DNA from: JAWWPY01 sp964412845
GTDB taxonomy: Bacteria > Actinomycetota > Actinomycetes > Streptosporangiales > Streptosporangiaceae
Assembly: GCA_964412845.1 (NCBI GenBank)
Contig: CAYPQM010000005.1
Location: forward strand, 1 to 64,000
DNA: 64,000 bases
Direction: 5' to 3'
Each line of letters starts with the position of its first letter. Within the stretch, counting starts at the first letter, position 1. Below, one piece after another: positions 53,247 through 62,247 of this stretch. Both the position numbers and the translations under genes were made by a program. The notes under the pieces are model-generated. The model saw nothing but the letters and a program-made list of their open reading frames with translations. It did not search any database and was not told the DNA's origin.

Positions 53247-55076
53247 ATGCGGAAACGCACGCGGGGCTATGCGGCCGCGGTCGGCCTGGCAGCCCTCGCG
53301 CTCGTCGTGGCAGCCTGTGGAGGCAGCACGGCGAAGACAACGCCCGGCACGTCCCCGACCGGGACAACCGCCGGTTATCAGGCGCTTAACCCAGGCTCGG
53401 GCACGCCCAAGACGGGCGGCACCCTGAACATGCTCGGTGTCGGTGACATCGACTACATGGACTACAACATCAGCTACTACACGATCGGCGGCCTCGGCCA
53501 GCGGATGTGGGTCCGTGGGCTGTACGCGTATCCCGCCATCGTCGGCAAGACCACGACGCCTGCCCCTGACCTGGCCACCGCCGCGCCGACGGTCAGCAAC
53601 AACGGGCTCACCTACTCGGTGACGATCCGCTCGGGCGCGGACTGGGACACCTCGCCGGCCCGCCAGGTGACCGCCGCAGACGCCCTGCTGGGCCTCAAGC
53701 GCGCGTGCAACCCGGCGCAGCCGTTCGGCGGCCTGCCTGACTTCGAGACGCTGATCGTTGGCTACCAGACCTTCTGCGACGGCTTCGCCAAGGCCAAGCC
53801 GACTGTCGCGGGGATCAAGGCCTACATCAACGGCAACCAGATCTCCGGCGTGAAGGTTTCCGGCCAGACGATCAGTTACACACTGGTCCACCCGGCCTCG
53901 TACTTCACGACCATGCTGGGGCTGGACCCGTTCAACCCGGCGCCCGTCGAGAGCCTGAACTACATCCCGGCCAGCGCCGCGTCGCAGCAGCACCCGATTG
54001 CCGACGGGCCGTACACGGTCCAGAGCTACACCCCGGCGCGGAGCATCATGTTCGTCCGCAACCCGGCGTGGAAGGCCAGCAGCGACCCGATCCGCAAGGC
54101 CTACGTTGACAAGATCGTGGTCACCGAGACCGGCCAGCAGGAGACCAACCAGCAGCAGCTGCAGACCAACACGTCCGCTGCCTCGATGGAATGGGACAGC
54201 TTCCCGCCGCCTGCGGCGCTGCCGAGCCTGATCAGCGGGATGAAGTCTGGCGGGACGAACTTCAACCTCGGCCCGACGTTCTCGTCCAACCCGTACATCG
54301 TGTACAACACGGTGTCGCCGAACAACAGCGGGGCACTGGGCAAGGTTGCGGTCCGCCAGGCGCTCAACTACGGGACCAACCGCGCGCACCTGATCCAGGA
54401 TGCGGGCGGCCCGGTGGTCAGCCCGCCGCTGACGCACATCCTGCCGCCGGGCATCAACGGGTCCCAGGACCTGCCGGCGAATTACGACCCGTACCCGTTC
54501 AACGTGGCCAAGGCCAAGTCGATGCTCAAGGCCGCGGGCTACCCGAACGGGTTCACTCTGAAGATGCTTTACCGGCCGTCCAGCGTGACGTCGACCAAGA
54601 TGTTCCAGACCCTGCAGGCTGACCTGGCCAAGATCAACGTCAAGGTCACCGGCGTTGCCGCCCCGGACGCGGACTTCTACACGAAGTACCTCGAGGTGCC
54701 GAGCGTGGCGCACCGTGGTGTGTGGGACATCTCGCTCGCCGGATGGGGCCCGGACTGGTACGGCGACGCGGCGGTGTCGTTCTTCAACCCGCTGTACTCC
54801 GGCGCGGCGGCCTACCCGCCGGTCGGCAGCAACTTCGGGTTCTACAACGACCCCGCGGTGAACAGCCTCATCGCCCAGGGCGCCAAGGCATCGTCGGCTT
54901 CGGCCGCCGCCACCATCTGGGCCCAGGCGGATCAGAAGGTCATGCAGGATGCGGCGATCTACCCGATCACCGACCCGCAGCAGCCGCTGTATCACGCCAG
55001 CTATGTCCACAACGCCGTTTATGTTCCGGCGATCCAGCAGTTCGACCCGACGAATGTCTGGCTGAGCGCGCCGTAG
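53247..55076 (+). CDS. Peptide ABC transporter substrate-binding lipoprotein (family 5)
   Basis: The protein has 609 residues. The signal LAALALVVAACGG ends in a lipobox with Cys, so it is anchored outside the membrane. A Thr/Ser-rich linker and the SBP_bac_5 fold follow (GGTLNMLGVGDIDYMDYN; FVRNPAWKASSDPIRKAYVD; RQALNYGTNR). It binds di- or oligopeptides or other ligands for the ABC importer encoded downstream. ATG 53247 is chosen because GAGGAGGAGA ends 7 bases upstream; GTG 53241 is too close. An RNA hairpin follows the gene, which would raise its expression relative to the rest. Confidence 0.95.
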   Translation: MRKRTRGYAAAVGLAALALVVAACGGSTAKTTPGTSPTGTTAGYQALNPGSGTPKTGGTLNMLGVGDIDYMDYNISYYTIGGLGQRMWVRGLYAYPAIVGKTTTPAPDLATAAPTVSNNGLTYSVTIRSGADWDTSPARQVTAADALLGLKRACNPAQPFGGLPDFETLIVGYQTFCDGFAKAKPTVAGIKAYINGNQISGVKVSGQTISYTLVHPASYFTTMLGLDPFNPAPVESLNYIPASAASQQHPIADGPYTVQSYTPARSIMFVRNPAWKASSDPIRKAYVDKIVVTETGQQETNQQQLQTNTSAASMEWDSFPPPAALPSLISGMKSGGTNFNLGPTFSSNPYIVYNTVSPNNSGALGKVAVRQALNYGTNRAHLIQDAGGPVVSPPLTHILPPGINGSQDLPANYDPYPFNVAKAKSMLKAAGYPNGFTLKMLYRPSSVTSTKMFQTLQADLAKINVKVTGVAAPDADFYTKYLEVPSVAHRGVWDISLAGWGPDWYGDAAVSFFNPLYSGAAAYPPVGSNFGFYNDPAVNSLIAQGAKASSASAAATIWAQADQKVMQDAAIYPITDPQQPLYHASYVHNAVYVPAIQQFDPTNVWLSAP

Positions 55077-55113
55077 TCACGGATAGCCAGCCGGCAAGGC
55101 TGTGATCACGCTG

Positions 55114-55143
55114 GCCGCTCCGCGGAACCTATCGCGGAGCGGC
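55114..55143 (+). terminator. Hairpin between binding-protein gene and ATPase gene (attenuator or mRNA stabiliser)
   Basis: A perfect 11-bp stem GCCGCTCCGCG/CGCGGAGCGGC (55114-55124 with 55133-55143) has an 8-base loop. A TTTTT run lies about 17 bases further, too far for a classical terminator. Such hairpins after binding-protein genes reduce downstream transcription or protect the upstream mRNA, giving an excess of the binding protein. Confidence 0.7.
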
Positions 55144-55231
55144 TGGCGGGATTACAGTCGTTTTTACGGTCTGGGCTGCGTAAACGGGCGAACATCCGGC
55201 CCAGGCCAGAAATTTGCGGAGGGTGGAAAGC

Positions 55232-56263
55232 GTGGCGCTGCTTGAGGTCAGTGACCTGCATGTGTCGTTCAAGACCTCGGACGGCATCGTGCAGGCGGTC
55301 CGTGGGGTGTCATTCCAGGTCGAGGCCGGGCAGACCCTCGGCATCGTCGGAGAATCAGGTTCCGGCAAGAGCGTGTCCACCCAGACGATCATGGGCCTCA
55401 CCCGCGGGGCGCGTATCTCGGGCCAGGCGCTCTTCGAGGGCAAGGACCTGCTCACCATGGGCCGCCAGGAGATGCAGAAGGTCCGCGGCGCCAAGGTCGG
55501 CATGATCTTCCAGGACCCGTTGTCCAGCCTGCACCCGTACTACCGGGTGGGCTGGCAGATCGTGGAGATGATCCGCCAGCACGACAAGGAGACGAGCAAG
55601 GCCCAGGCCAAGGCCCGGGCGGTGGAACTGCTCACCCTGGTGGGCATCCCGCAGCCGGACCGCAGGGTCAACGACTTCCCGCACCAGTTCTCCGGCGGCA
55701 TGCGGCAGCGCGCGATGATCGCGATGGCGATGGCGCTGAACCCCAAGATGCTCATCGCGGACGAGCCCACCACCGCGCTCGACGTCACCGTGCAGGCCCA
55801 GGTGCTCCGGGTGATCCGCAACCTGCAGGAGCGGTTCGGCACCGCGGTCGTCCTCATCACGCACGACCTCGGGGTCATCGCGGATGTGGCTGACCAGGTG
55901 GTGGTGATGTATGCGGGCGGGGTGATGGAACAGGCGGACCTGCGGACAATCTTCTTCGCCAACCACCATCCCTACACCGAGGGCCTGCTCCAGTCGCTGC
56001 CCGCCTACGGCGGCGAGCGGAAACGGCTGCAGCCCATCCCCGGCCAGCCGCCCAGCCTGATCAGCCTGCCGCCGGGCTGCCCGTTCAGCCCGCGCTGCCG
56101 GTACGTGATGGACCGGTGCCGCACCGAGCAGCCACCGCTCGCGCCGGTCGGCGGTGATGTCACGCATCTGTCGGCCTGCTGGCTCCCGCACGACGTCGCG
56201 GCGCGGGATGAACTGCGCCGCAGGATCACAGGTCAGACATTGCCAGCGCCGGCCGGGTCGTGA
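55232..56263 (+). CDS. Dipeptide/oligopeptide ABC transporter ATP-binding protein (DppD/OppD-like)
   Basis: The protein has 343 residues. Walker A is GESGSGKS, the signature is FSGGMRQR, Walker B is MLIADEP and the switch His is in LITHDLG. The C-terminal CPFSPRCRYVMDRC motif is the conserved Cys-rich region of Opp/Dpp ATPases, which can bind an iron-sulfur cluster in this family. GTG 55232 follows GGAGG by 9 bases. It pairs with the next gene to power the importer. Confidence 0.95.
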   Translation: MALLEVSDLHVSFKTSDGIVQAVRGVSFQVEAGQTLGIVGESGSGKSVSTQTIMGLTRGARISGQALFEGKDLLTMGRQEMQKVRGAKVGMIFQDPLSSLHPYYRVGWQIVEMIRQHDKETSKAQAKARAVELLTLVGIPQPDRRVNDFPHQFSGGMRQRAMIAMAMALNPKMLIADEPTTALDVTVQAQVLRVIRNLQERFGTAVVLITHDLGVIADVADQVVVMYAGGVMEQADLRTIFFANHHPYTEGLLQSLPAYGGERKRLQPIPGQPPSLISLPPGCPFSPRCRYVMDRCRTEQPPLAPVGGDVTHLSACWLPHDVAARDELRRRITGQTLPAPAGS

Positions 56264-57387
56264 GGGTGAGCCAGATGAACACGGATATATCGGCCGAGCG
56301 GCCCGCTCCGCCGGCTGGCGGGGATGTCCTGCTGCGGGTGGAAAACCTGGTCAAGTACTTCCCCGTGCAGTCGGCCCAGCTGTTCAGCCGGCAGAAGGAC
56401 GTGGTGCATGCCGTTGATGGCGTGAGCCTCGAGGTGCGCCGCGGGCAGACGCTCGGCCTCGTCGGCGAGACCGGCTGCGGCAAGTCCACGCTGGCCCGGT
56501 GCATCATGCGGCTGTACGACGTCACGTCGGGCCGGATCACGTTCGACGGGAACGACATCACCAAGCTGTCAGCCAGGCAGATGCGCCCGTACCGGCGTGA
56601 GATTCAGATGATCTTCCAGGACCCGTACGGCTCCCTCAACCCGCGCCGCCGGGTCGGGTCGATCATCGGGGACCCGTTCGCGATCCACCGCACCGCCAGC
56701 GGCCAGGAGCGCAAGCGGCTGGTCCAGGAGGCAATGGAACTGGTCGGGCTCAACCCGGAGCACTACAACCGGTTCCCTGCGGAGTTCTCCGGCGGGCAGC
56801 GCCAGCGCATCGGGGTGGCCCGGGCCCTGGCGTTCCGGCCCAAGCTGGTCGTCTGTGACGAGCCGGTGTCCGCGCTGGACGTCTCCATCCAGGCGCAGAT
56901 CATCAACCTGCTCGCGGACCTGCAATCCGAGCTCGGCCTGACCTACATCTTCATCGCGCATGACCTGTCGGTCGTGCGGCACGTGAGCACGTCGGTAGCG
57001 GTCATGTACCTCGGCCAGATCACTGAGCTCGCGCCGGTCGACCAGTTGTGGGACCACCCGCGGCACCCGTACACAGACGCCCTGCTGTCCGCGGTGCCGG
57101 TGCCCGACCCCGACAAGTCGGCGCAGCGCGAGCGGATCATCCTGGTCGGTGATGTCCCCTCACCGATCAGCCCGCCGTCCGGCTGCCGGTTCCATCCCCG
57201 GTGCCCCAAGGCCGCCCCGGTCTGCGTGGACGACAGGCCGGTCCTTGAGCCGCACCTTGGCGACGACAGCGAGCATCTCGCCGCCTGCCATTTCCCCGTC
57301 GAGGACGGGGAGGATATCTCGAAGGCCCGGCCGACCATCGCCGCCGAGCACCGCGTTACCGAGACTGGGGTGGTGAGTGGCTCATGA
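56260..57387 (+). CDS. Dipeptide/oligopeptide ABC transporter ATP-binding protein (DppF/OppF-like)
   Basis: The protein has 375 residues. Walker A is GETGCGKST, the signature is FSGGQRQR, Walker B is LVVCDEP and the switch His is in FIAHDLS. The C-terminal CRFHPRCPKAAPVC carries the family Cys cluster. GTG 56260 overlaps the previous stop; ATG 56275, preceded by GAGGGTGAG, is an equally good start. It is the second ATPase of the importer. Confidence 0.95.
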   Translation: MRVSQMNTDISAERPAPPAGGDVLLRVENLVKYFPVQSAQLFSRQKDVVHAVDGVSLEVRRGQTLGLVGETGCGKSTLARCIMRLYDVTSGRITFDGNDITKLSARQMRPYRREIQMIFQDPYGSLNPRRRVGSIIGDPFAIHRTASGQERKRLVQEAMELVGLNPEHYNRFPAEFSGGQRQRIGVARALAFRPKLVVCDEPVSALDVSIQAQIINLLADLQSELGLTYIFIAHDLSVVRHVSTSVAVMYLGQITELAPVDQLWDHPRHPYTDALLSAVPVPDPDKSAQRERIILVGDVPSPISPPSGCRFHPRCPKAAPVCVDDRPVLEPHLGDDSEHLAACHFPVEDGEDISKARPTIAAEHRVTETGVVSGS

Positions 57388-57421
57388 GGCTGCAGCCCCA
57401 GGCCGGTCGAAGGGAGCGACC

Positions 57422-58408
57422 ATGACCAACCTCCCCGGTTCCGAGGATCTGATCGTCGGCGTCGGCGTCCAGGACGAGCACGCCGGTCCTCCGATAGCCG
57501 AGGGCGAGGCAGCGCGCAAGATCGAAGGGCGCAGCCCGTGGCGGCTGGCGATCGAGCGGCTGCGGCACGACCGCGCGGCGATGATCTCGCTGGGCTTCAT
57601 CGTGTTCGTGGTCCTGATAGCGATCTTCGCGCCGCTCGTCGGCGTGATCACCGGGCATGGTGTCTTCGAGCAGTTCCGGACGACGGGCCTGTCGCCCGAT
57701 GGCACCCCGGTCGGGCCGAGCGCCCACTTCCTGATGGGCACGGATGACCAGGGCCGCGACATCATGGTCCGGATCGCGTACGGGGCCCGGATCTCCATGA
57801 TCGTCGCGATCGTCGCGACCGGCCTCACCGTCGGCATCGGCGCGGTGGTCGGGCTGGCGGCCGGGTACTTCGGCAAGCTCCTGGACACCATCCTGGCCAG
57901 GCTGGTGGACTTGCTGCTGGCCATCCCCTTCCTGCTGCTGGCCATCTCGCTGGCATCGATCTGGCATCCCGGGCTGACCGTCGTCATCGTCGTCATCGGC
58001 ATCCTGGGCTGGGCTTCGGTTGGCCGCATCGTCCGCGGCCAGGTCCTGTCCATCCGGGAGAAGGAGTACATCGAGGCGGCCCGGTCACTGGGCGCGGGCC
58101 CCTGGCGGATCATTTTCGTGGACATCCTGCCGAACGTGATCGCCCCGATCATCGTCTACACCAGCCTGCTGATCCCGGTCACGATCGTGGCCGAGGCATC
58201 CCTGTCGTTCCTGGGCGTCGGCATTCCGCCGCCAACGGCCGACTGGGGGCAGATGATCAGCGAGTCGTCGGCGTACTACGCCAACGGCGTCTGGTGGTTC
58301 CTGCTGTTCCCCAGCCTCGCCCTGGTCTTCACGACCATCGCCTTCAACATCCTGGGCGACGGTGTCCGCGACGCGTTCGATCCGCGCGGCGACAAGCTTT
58401 TCGTTTAG
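57422..58408 (+). CDS. Dipeptide/oligopeptide ABC transporter permease (DppC/OppC-like)
   Basis: The protein has 328 residues. A cytoplasmic N-terminus, then RLRHDRAAMISLGFIVFVVL starts the first of six membrane segments. MGTDDQGRDIMVRIAYGARIS is the conserved DppC loop, and EYIEAARSLGAGPWRIIFVDILPN is the EAA motif that contacts the ATPase. AAGGGAG precedes ATG 57422; ATG 57377, inside the previous gene, is less likely. It forms the membrane pore with the next gene. Confidence 0.95.
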   Translation: MTNLPGSEDLIVGVGVQDEHAGPPIAEGEAARKIEGRSPWRLAIERLRHDRAAMISLGFIVFVVLIAIFAPLVGVITGHGVFEQFRTTGLSPDGTPVGPSAHFLMGTDDQGRDIMVRIAYGARISMIVAIVATGLTVGIGAVVGLAAGYFGKLLDTILARLVDLLLAIPFLLLAISLASIWHPGLTVVIVVIGILGWASVGRIVRGQVLSIREKEYIEAARSLGAGPWRIIFVDILPNVIAPIIVYTSLLIPVTIVAEASLSFLGVGIPPPTADWGQMISESSAYYANGVWWFLLFPSLALVFTTIAFNILGDGVRDAFDPRGDKLFV

Positions 58409-58417
58409 GAGCCTCAC

Positions 58418-59383
58418 GTGGCGCGTTTTCTTATCCGCCGGATCCTGCTCGGCGTCCTGGTCATGTGGCTGGTGACGGTCCTGGTATTCATCATCTTCTT
58501 CATCGGCCCGGGGCCGGGGGCGGTCGCCCGGACCCTGGCCGGCAAGTCAGCCACGCCACAGATCGTCGCGCTGGTCGCCCGCCGCCTCCAGCTGGACCGG
58601 CCGGCCTACGTGCAGTATGGCCACTTCCTGTGGCTGCTGCTGCACGGCAACCTCGGCTATAGCTACTACCACGATCAGTCGGTGAATTCGGTCATCGCCG
58701 CCGCGTTCCCCATCACCTTGTCGCTGGTCGTGGGGGCCGCCATTATCTGGGTCGTGCTGGGCGTGCTCAGCGGGATCCTGTCCGCGGTGCGCAGCCGGTC
58801 GATCTGGGACCGCACGTTCACCACCCTGGCGCTGATCTTCTACTCGATACCCACGTTCGTGCTCGGCTTCCTGCTGCTGCTGGTGTTCTACTACGAATTC
58901 ACCATCCACGGCCTGGCCTTGGTCCCCGGGTCCGGGTATGTCTCACTGACCACGAACCCGGGGGGCTGGCTGCGCAGCCTCATCCTGCCGTGGGTCACGC
59001 TCGCGCTGGTGTCGGCCGCCACTTACACCCGGCTGACCCGGGGGTCGATGCTTGACGTTCTCGGGGATGACTACATCCGCACCGCCCGGGCCAAAGGCCT
59101 GTCCGAACGCCGGGTGATCTTCCGGCACGCGCTGCGGTCCGCCCTGACCCCCGTCGTCACCCAGTTCGGCATCGACGTGGCGACCCTGTTCGGCGGCGCG
59201 ATCATCACCGAGGAGGTGTTCGGCCTGCCGGGGCTTGGCTACACCGCGGTCCAGTCCAACTTCCAGGAGGACCTGCCCGTGGTCATCGGCGTCGTCATCG
59301 TGACGGCGGCGGCGGTCGTGACGGCCAGCATCGTGGTGGACATCGTCTACGCCATCCTGGATCCCCGGGTGCGCCTGCACTGA
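58418..59383 (+). CDS. Dipeptide/oligopeptide ABC transporter permease (DppB/OppB-like)
   Basis: The protein has 321 residues. MARFLIRRILLGVLVMWLVT begins the first of six membrane segments. DDYIRTARAKGLSERRVIFRHALRSAL is the EAA loop, and FGGAIITEEVFGLPGLGY is the family's conserved periplasmic-side region. GTG 58418 follows GGAG. The gene order is binding protein, D, F, C, B, rather than the E. coli order A, B, C, D, F. It is the last gene of the operon. Confidence 0.95.
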   Translation: MARFLIRRILLGVLVMWLVTVLVFIIFFIGPGPGAVARTLAGKSATPQIVALVARRLQLDRPAYVQYGHFLWLLLHGNLGYSYYHDQSVNSVIAAAFPITLSLVVGAAIIWVVLGVLSGILSAVRSRSIWDRTFTTLALIFYSIPTFVLGFLLLLVFYYEFTIHGLALVPGSGYVSLTTNPGGWLRSLILPWVTLALVSAATYTRLTRGSMLDVLGDDYIRTARAKGLSERRVIFRHALRSALTPVVTQFGIDVATLFGGAIITEEVFGLPGLGYTAVQSNFQEDLPVVIGVVIVTAAAVVTASIVVDIVYAILDPRVRLH

Positions 59384-59411
59384 GGCAGCTACTGGCCGCG
59401 GGTCCAGTGCG

Positions 59412-60632
59412 TCACGCCTCCAGCGCGAACTGCATCGGGCGGAACTTGGTCTGCGCCTCGGCGAGCTCAGCGGCCGGGTCGGAGTCAGCCACGATGCCGC
59501 AGCCCGCGAACAGCCGGGCCCGCGGCCCGTCGAGTTCCGCGCAGCGCAGCGCGATGGCCCATTCCCCGTTCCCGCTGATGTCGGTCCAGCCCACCGGCCC
59601 CGCGTAGCGCCCGCGGTCCATGCCCTCCAGTTCCCGGATCAACTCCATGGCCACCTCGGTCGGCGTTCCGCACACCGCCGCGGTGGGGTGCAGGGCGTCC
59701 ACCAAGGCCAGCACGGAATGGACGCTGGCTGGATGCCGGGCGGCGGCGAGACGCCCGGTGACGGCGGTCGCGAGGTGCTGCACGTTGGCCAGCCGCAGCA
59801 GCGACGGCTGGTCCGCGACCGTCAGGCGGTCGCACAAAGGGGCGAGCGCGTCGCGCACGCCCGCCGCGGCGTACTCGTGCTCCTCGCCGTCTTTGGCCGA
59901 GGCGAGCAGCGCCGCCCCGAGCGCGGCATCCGCTGCCGGGTCGCGGCTGCGCGGCATCGTACCGGCCAGCACCAGCGAGCTGATCTGGCGTCCCTGCCGC
60001 CTGATCAGGAGTTCGGGGGTGGCACCGACGAGCCCGGCGCAGGCGAAGGTGTAACAGTCCGGATAGCGTGCGGCCAGCCGGCTGAGCAACTGGCGCTCAT
60101 CGATGCTGGCCGAGGCGGTGGCGTGCAGGTCCCTGGCGAGAACCACCTTGCGCAGGCCGCCGGACCGGATCCGGGCGACCGCCGAGCCGACCGCGCGTTC
60201 CCATTGCGGTGCCGTCAGGCTCCCGTCATGCCAGCGCACCTCGGCCGGGCCGGTCACCGGCAGCACCGGCTCGGGTGCGAGGGTGCTGCCGCCGATCGTG
60301 GTGAGCCAGGCCCGGCCCCCTCGCCTGCCGATCACAACCTGCGGCACCACCAGGACGGAACCGTCAGAGGTGGGGTCAAAGGTAAAGCTGCCGAATGCCA
60401 CCGGCCCGCATCCCGGCAAGCCCACCTGGTCGTCCACCTGAGCCCCGTCGAACAGTGACCGCAGCCACTTCTCACCCGCGGTGAACCTGTCCTCGCCCGC
60501 GGGAAGGGTGACACGGGCCGCTTCCCCCCAGCCCACCAGGCCTTCGCCACGGTGGATCCAGGCCAGGGCGGCCGGGTCGGGCAGCCTGCTCACCAGGTCG
60601 CCGGGATCGGCAATGGCCACAGTGCGGACCAT
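59412..60632 (-). CDS. menF: Isochorismate synthase
   Basis: The protein has 406 residues of the chorismate-utilising family. LRKVVLARDLHA holds the general-base Lys, GATPELLIRRQG and SSLVLAGTMPRS line the active site, LHPTAAVCGTP is the conserved loop, and IALRCAELDGPRARLFAGCGIV ends the domain. It converts chorismate to isochorismate, the MenD substrate, so it probably supplies the menaquinone pathway encoded 7-10 kb away; a siderophore role is possible but no such genes are near. ATG 60632 follows GGAG with a 6-base spacer. Confidence 0.9.
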   Translation of the reverse strand: MVRTVAIADPGDLVSRLPDPAALAWIHRGEGLVGWGEAARVTLPAGEDRFTAGEKWLRSLFDGAQVDDQVGLPGCGPVAFGSFTFDPTSDGSVLVVPQVVIGRRGGRAWLTTIGGSTLAPEPVLPVTGPAEVRWHDGSLTAPQWERAVGSAVARIRSGGLRKVVLARDLHATASASIDERQLLSRLAARYPDCYTFACAGLVGATPELLIRRQGRQISSLVLAGTMPRSRDPAADAALGAALLASAKDGEEHEYAAAGVRDALAPLCDRLTVADQPSLLRLANVQHLATAVTGRLAAARHPASVHSVLALVDALHPTAAVCGTPTEVAMELIRELEGMDRGRYAGPVGWTDISGNGEWAIALRCAELDGPRARLFAGCGIVADSDPAAELAEAQTKFRPMQFALEA

Positions 60633-60762
60633 CAGCATCTCCGGCACCTGCTGGCCCGCGTCGCCTGTGCCTGCTCCCACGCCAGCCAACTTTACGTCCT
60701 GGTGCGGGCCGTCTTGCCCCCGGGGACGGCCGCGGCGACAGCGGGACGTCAGCACTGGCCGG

Positions 60763-60885
60763 TCATGGCAGCCGGGACAGGCGGCCGGGCGGCCTGCCCA
60801 CGGTGTCGCCGGCGGGCTCCCTGGCTGGCTGGCCCGGCCACCAAATCCAGCGGCCCAGGTCCAGGGTCAGCGCGGTGACCAGGAC
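60763..60885 (-). pseudogene. Possible remnant of an MMPL-family transporter C-terminus
   Basis: Downstream of menF's start, on the minus strand, a short frame reads SVLVTALTLDLGRWIWWPGQPA before its stop. This resembles the last membrane helix and cytoplasmic end of actinobacterial MMPL transporters (a VRS-LVPALTLDLGR-WWP type ending). The rest of the transporter is missing: only a short Ala/Val-rich stretch precedes it. I read it as a deletion remnant, with moderate doubt. Nothing else is visible in 60633-61098. Confidence 0.35.
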
Positions 60886-61098
60886 AGACTGATGCCGGAA
60901 GGCAATCGCGGGCAAGCCCACGGCGGCGCCGGACGACAGCACCACTGTGCCCAGGCGCGCCGGTTGCGGCGCGCGTGCTGTGGGAGTCCTGTTCGGACCC
61001 GGAATCGCGGCCAAGGCCCGGTATGCGCGGCGGCACCTGAGGGTGGCGTGCTAGCCTGCTGGCGATAAATTCGCTATTAAAACGATCGGATAACTAGC

Positions 61099-61701
61099 TT
61101 GATTCTTCCGAACGACGCCCGGGACCTTGCCGGGCTCACTCAGCTTGTCCGCTCCGTTGCCGCAAGCCCGCACCGATGGGCCGATCTGGTGCGCTACCGT
61201 GCCGGGGAGCGCTGGTACCAGCGCCTGGAGCAGACGGAGAAACATGAGCTATGGCTGCTGAGCTGGCTGCCGGGGCAGCGCACTGGATTCCATGACCACT
61301 GCGGGTCGGCTGGCGCGTTCGCCGTGGTGCGCGGCGAACTGCGGGAGCACACCGTGCCTGCCGGCCGCGCGGTGCGGGGACCTGCCGTGCTGAGGCGTGC
61401 CGTGCTGCAGCGCCCCGATCCCGGCGCTGCCGGGCGGGATGCAGCGGGACCGCGGAGCAAGACGGTGCCTGAGCGCAGGGCCGAACCTGGCGCGGATGGC
61501 CGGATCTCGGTGGCCGCCTTCACGGCCGGGCAGGTGCGGGCCTTCGGTCCCCGGCACGTGCACGAAGTGGTGAACAGCTCGGCGCAGCCGGCGGTGAGCA
61601 TCCACGCGTACTCCCCGTCGCTGGCCGGGATGCGCCGCTACCAGATGACCCCGGCGGGCCTCGTGCTCGTCGCGGTGGAAATGGCGGAGGAGAACTGGTG
61701 A
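61099..61701 (+). CDS. Cysteine dioxygenase-like protein
   Basis: The protein has 200 residues of cupin fold. GFHDHCGSAGAF gives the iron ligands His65 and His67, and HVHEVVN gives the third His (155). SIHAYSPSL is a thiol dioxygenase signature. The residue equivalent to the Cys that forms the Cys-Tyr crosslink in mammals appears to be Gly, as in most bacterial enzymes. The enzyme oxidises cysteine, or a related thiol such as 3-mercaptopropionate, to the sulfinate. A basic insertion of about 40 residues (about 90-135) is unusual. The start is TTG 61099 without a clear ribosome binding site. Its stop overlaps the rhodanese gene. Confidence 0.88.
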   Translation: MILPNDARDLAGLTQLVRSVAASPHRWADLVRYRAGERWYQRLEQTEKHELWLLSWLPGQRTGFHDHCGSAGAFAVVRGELREHTVPAGRAVRGPAVLRRAVLQRPDPGAAGRDAAGPRSKTVPERRAEPGADGRISVAAFTAGQVRAFGPRHVHEVVNSSAQPAVSIHAYSPSLAGMRRYQMTPAGLVLVAVEMAEENW

Positions 61702-62138
61702 CTGGAGTAGCACGAGAAAACGCGGGCCGCCCGATCAGCGAGGTTCTGGCGGCGGCGCGCAGCCGGCTCAAGCGGGTGGACCCGCAGCAGGCTTACGATG
61801 CCATGCGGGCCGGAGCGCTGCTTGTCGATATCCGGCCGCAGGCCCAGCGGGCAGCGCAGGGGCAGGTACCCGGCGCGCTCGTGGTGGAGCGCAACGTCCT
61901 GGAATGGCGGCTGGATCCCGCGTCGGAAGCCCGCCTGCCGGAGGCGGGAGATTACCGCCGGCCGGTCATCATTGTCTGCTCCGAGGGCTATGCCTCCAGT
62001 CTCGCAGCGGCATCCCTGCAGGATCTCGGGCTGTCCAACGCCACCGATCTGGCCGGCGGATTCCAGGCCTGGGCTGAATCGGGGCTGCCGGTCCGGGCGG
62101 GCGACCACCAGGCCGCGGGCACTCCAGGACCGGCCTGA
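61698..62138 (+). CDS. Rhodanese-like sulfurtransferase
   Basis: The protein has 146 residues and a single rhodanese domain. YDAMRAGALLVDIRPQAQRAAQG starts the domain, and the active-site loop VCSEGYASS has Cys94. GTG 61698 overlaps the cysteine dioxygenase stop (GTGA), so the two are co-translated. Rhodaneses transfer sulfane sulfur; paired with a thiol dioxygenase this one probably handles sulfur released in cysteine or persulfide oxidation. A near-perfect palindrome follows the gene. Confidence 0.9.
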   Translation: MTGVARENAGRPISEVLAAARSRLKRVDPQQAYDAMRAGALLVDIRPQAQRAAQGQVPGALVVERNVLEWRLDPASEARLPEAGDYRRPVIIVCSEGYASSLAAASLQDLGLSNATDLAGGFQAWAESGLPVRAGDHQAAGTPGPA

Positions 62139-62165
62139 ACCCAGCGCCATGGCCGACGTCAGCGA

Positions 62166-62197
62166 GTCCGGCCCGTGACGGATGTCATGGGCCGGAC
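62166..62197. promoter_or_regulatory. 32-bp near-perfect palindrome before the DesK-type kinase gene
   Basis: GTCCGGCCCGTGAC (62166-62179) and GTCATGGGCCGGAC (62184-62197) pair at 13 of 14 positions, the last as G-T, around GGAT. The centre is TGAC-GGAT-GTCA. It lies 28 bases after the rhodanese stop and 51 bases before the kinase ATG. It may be the binding site of the cognate response regulator, or a terminator hairpin. Confidence 0.55.
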
Positions 62198-62247
62198 GTG
62201 ACACACGGCAGCGGCTGACCGGCCCTCGGGGCGGCAGGATCATTCGC

